Source: Spirochaetaceae bacterium (lineage in GTDB: Bacteria; Spirochaetota; Spirochaetia; DSM-27196; SKKC01). Taken from it: a stretch of DNA of 7,609 nt. Where the stretch lies: contig PUOG01000344.1 of NCBI GenBank assembly GCA_003552745.1, forward strand, positions 1-7,609, read 5' to 3'. The translations under genes were made by a program, and so were the position numbers. This document shows, piece by piece, positions 6,332-7,609 of this stretch (within the stretch, counting starts at the first letter, position 1; each line of letters opens with the position of its first letter). The notes under the pieces are model-generated. The model was not told where the DNA came from. It made no database searches and saw only the letters and a program-made list of their open reading frames with translations.

Positions 6332-6639
6332 ACCACGGCGAGCGCACCATGCTCGACGATCGCACCAGGCTCTCGATCGTGACGCTCCTCGCGACGAGCG
6401 CGGACGCCCAGCTACCGTTCACCGAGATTCAGGAGAAGGCGGAGCTCACGCCGGGAAATCTCTCCTCGCATCTCCGCAATCTCGAGGAAGCGGGCTACGT
6501 GCAGGTCACCAAGCAGTTTCGCGGCAGGCGACCGCTTACGACGGTCCGCATTACCGACGCCGGGAAGGCGGCACTAGAACGCTACATCGAAGAGATGGAG
6601 GAGTTTATCCGGCGATACCGCGACGGCCCATCATCGTGA
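6328..6639 (+). CDS. Winged-helix transcriptional regulator, MarR/HTH_34-like
   Basis: Predicted 103-aa DNA-binding protein consisting of one winged-helix domain and a short C-terminal helix. After LDDRTRLSIVTLL (helix 1), the helix-turn-helix lies at about 31-57 (FTEIQEKAEL, then TPGNLSSHLRNLEEAGYV). The wing is at about 58-77, with a basic FRGRRPL tip followed by TTVRITDAGK. The last helix (about 80-97, ALERYIEEMEEFIRRY) probably forms the dimer. There is no ligand domain and no metal-binding cysteine. The start at 6328 overlaps the preceding stop in an ATGA arrangement. A second ATG at 6349 would give the shorter N-terminus (MLDDRTRLS) common in such proteins and cannot be excluded. It probably binds the palindrome upstream of its own operon. 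Being paired with a six-TM protein suggests that the signal comes from the membrane; both points are inference. Confidence 0.88.
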   Translation: MNHGERTMLDDRTRLSIVTLLATSADAQLPFTEIQEKAELTPGNLSSHLRNLEEAGYVQVTKQFRGRRPLTTVRITDAGKAALERYIEEMEEFIRRYRDGPSS

Positions 6640-6660
6640 GACTACTTCACCGGCACGTGG

Positions 6661-6722
6661 CCGGACTATTGTCGCCGAGGCAACGTATCGGTGCCGCCGG
6701 ACTATCCACGTGTTGCAACGTA
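6661..6722. repeat. Two imperfect direct copies of a ~27-nt unit
   Basis: CCGGACTAT (6661-6669 and 6697-6705) is followed 10-11 nt later by GCAACGTA (6680-6687 and 6715-6722), so the same pair of words recurs with a period of about 35-36 nt. The bases between differ. The repeat lies in the 270-nt noncoding stretch between the winged-helix gene and the radical SAM gene. It may be a decayed duplication or a paired protein-binding site. Confidence 0.3.
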
Positions 6723-6761
6723 CCTGCCGGCCGGGGTCAGCGTGCGGGAACCGTTCGCCCA

Positions 6762-6793
6762 ACACTATTCCGTTTAGTGTCGCTGCGGCAGCG
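6762..6793 (+). terminator. Two adjacent hairpins, weak terminator candidate
   Basis: ACACTA (6762-6767) pairs with TAGTGT (6775-6780) across a seven-base loop. Directly after it, CGCTG and CAGCG (6781-6793) pair across three bases. The following bases (GTCGTGTTCG) are only modestly T-rich, so this is not a classic intrinsic terminator. It lies about 120 nt after the winged-helix stop and before the promoter of the next gene, which is where a terminator is expected. Confidence 0.3.
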
Positions 6794-6825
6794 GTCGTGT
6801 TCGCCTCCTACCCCCTCCGCGAAGA

Positions 6826-6854
6826 TTGACAATCCTGCTACGCGGCCCTAGCCT
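6826..6854 (+). promoter_or_regulatory. Promoter of the radical SAM gene
   Basis: A perfect TTGACA (6826-6831) lies 17 nt from TAGCCT (6849-6854; the first two bases and the last match TATAAT). The predicted start near 6861 coincides with the first base of an inverted repeat, a layout like that of the membrane-protein/regulator operon. Confidence 0.5.
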
Positions 6855-6860
6855 GATCAT

Positions 6861-6890
6861 ACGTTCAGTAAAAAATAGCTCACCGAACGT
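6861..6890. promoter_or_regulatory. Inverted repeat at the start of the radical SAM transcript
   Basis: ACGTTCAGT (6861-6869) and ACCGAACGT (6882-6890) are reverse complements except at one position, separated by a 12-nt A/T-richer centre. It spans about +1 to +30 of the predicted mRNA and ends 7 nt before the AGGGGG ribosome binding site. It could be a repressor operator or an RNA hairpin that affects translation. Its ACGTTC/GAACGT core resembles sites of some TetR-type repressors, but no such gene is in the window. Confidence 0.45.
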
Positions 6891-6909
6891 GCGCAAAGGG
6901 GGCGATGCG

Positions 6910-7609
6910 ATGAACGGAGTAGATCTGCGGAGTATCTGGAAGAGGGGTGGCGCCGCAGCTCTCGACACCGCGATTCAGTCGAAGATGACGCGGAGGTGGC
7001 TGCTGCGGAAAGCAGACCGTTTGCTCTCCCGCTCGCTCGACGAACAGAACTTCCGCAACATGCCCGAGCGCATCGTGAAGATGCGAAAACGCGCAATCAT
7101 GAACCTGCTCCACTCGGTCGATCGCGGAGTCGAACGCGGGACGATCGGACGCAGCGTAATCCGATCGCTGCTTTCGACCTTTATCGATAATGTGCTCGTC
7201 GGCGAGGGAGCACGCATGCAGCCGTACTACGAAAAGCACGGCGAGTGGCCGCCGAGCTTCCTCACCATCAGCCCGACGAAGGCGTGCAACCTGCAGTGCA
7301 AAGGGTGCTATGCCGCGAGCACGCTCGCCGACACGACGACCATGGACTACGAGGTCTTCTCCCGTCTGCTCGACGAGAAGCGCGAGGAGTGGGGGTCGCA
7401 CTTCAGCGTCATCTCCGGCGGCGAGCCGCTGAAATACTACAGCCGGGGCAAGGAGATGCTCGATGTCGTCGCCGAGCATCCGAACGAATTCTTCATGATG
7501 TACACCAACGGCACGCTGATCACCGACGAGGTGGCAGCCCGCATGGCCGAGCTCGGAAACATCAGCCCCGCGATATCCATCGAAGGATGGGAGGAGGAGA
7601 CCGACCGCC
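6910..7609 (+). CDS. Radical SAM protein (partial, 3' end outside window)
   Basis: The first 233 residues of a radical SAM enzyme, cut off by the window end. The start is the ATG at 6910, 7 nt after AGGGGG (6897-6902). Residues 1-115 are a long, basic, helical N-terminal part (for example WKRGGAAALDT and RWLLRKADRLLS) of unknown role, which might contact a membrane or partner. The core begins at PPSFLTISPTKACNLQC. Cys126, Cys130 and Cys133 form CxxxCxxC, which holds the [4Fe-4S] cluster that cleaves S-adenosylmethionine. The SAM-contacting SGGEPL is at 169-174, and FMMYTNGTLI (195-204) and AISIEG (221-226) are further barrel strands. The protein resembles MoaA/PqqE-type (COG0535-like) enzymes. 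The missing C-terminus would show whether a SPASM cluster domain is present. The substrate is not predictable, and the gene has its own promoter. Confidence 0.92.
   Translation, partial: MNGVDLRSIWKRGGAAALDTAIQSKMTRRWLLRKADRLLSRSLDEQNFRNMPERIVKMRKRAIMNLLHSVDRGVERGTIGRSVIRSLLSTFIDNVLVGEGARMQPYYEKHGEWPPSFLTISPTKACNLQCKGCYAASTLADTTTMDYEVFSRLLDEKREEWGSHFSVISGGEPLKYYSRGKEMLDVVAEHPNEFFMMYTNGTLITDEVAARMAELGNISPAISIEGWEEETDR

Noticed and set aside
6636..6851. 71-codon GTG frame overlapping the winged-helix stop
   Set aside because: The GTGA overlap is tempting, but the product is Arg/Pro-rich without structure, and it runs through the hairpins and the promoter of the radical SAM gene.

Overview
The window is high-GC bacterial DNA, dense with genes and with no sign of phage, insertion sequences, rRNA, tRNA or CRISPR. 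Codon use looks alike across the genes, and the start sites mostly carry ordinary GGGAG/GGGGG-type ribosome binding sites. The acidic exported protein, the single-TM class III cyclase and the tandem CMD-type protein would fit a free-living, perhaps salt-tolerant, environmental bacterium. A spirochaete-like or other high-GC Gram-negative host is only a weak guess; the sequence does not settle the phylum.

Layout. (1) Minus strand, 49-1269: an MFS permease of the YbjJ type, divergent from the next gene. (2) Plus strand, 1506-3419: a membrane-anchored or exported member of the gamma-glutamyltransferase (GGT) Ntn-hydrolase family. It keeps the predicted catalytic threonine but has lost most residues that recognise a gamma-glutamyl group in the E. 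coli enzyme. (3) Plus strand, 3672-4697 and 4702-5505: a two-gene operon. It starts from a near-ideal promoter placed so close to the ATG that the mRNA should be leaderless. It encodes a tandem AhpD/carboxymuconolactone-decarboxylase-like protein and a one-TM class IIIb adenylate/guanylate cyclase. (4) Plus strand, 5660-6331 and 6328-6639: a six-TM protein and a winged-helix regulator with overlapping stop and start codons. A TTGACA promoter precedes them, and an 18-bp perfect palindrome sits at its predicted transcription start, most simply an autoregulatory operator. (5) Plus strand, 6910 to the window end: the N-terminal 233 residues of a radical SAM protein, with its own TTGACA promoter and an inverted repeat at the predicted start of transcription.

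The genes do not form one obvious pathway. The two parts most worth following are the regulator/membrane-protein module with its operator and the leaderless redox-protein/cyclase operon, which could link thiol or peroxide state to a cyclic nucleotide signal. That link is inference. Nothing here can be called a new system from sequence alone.
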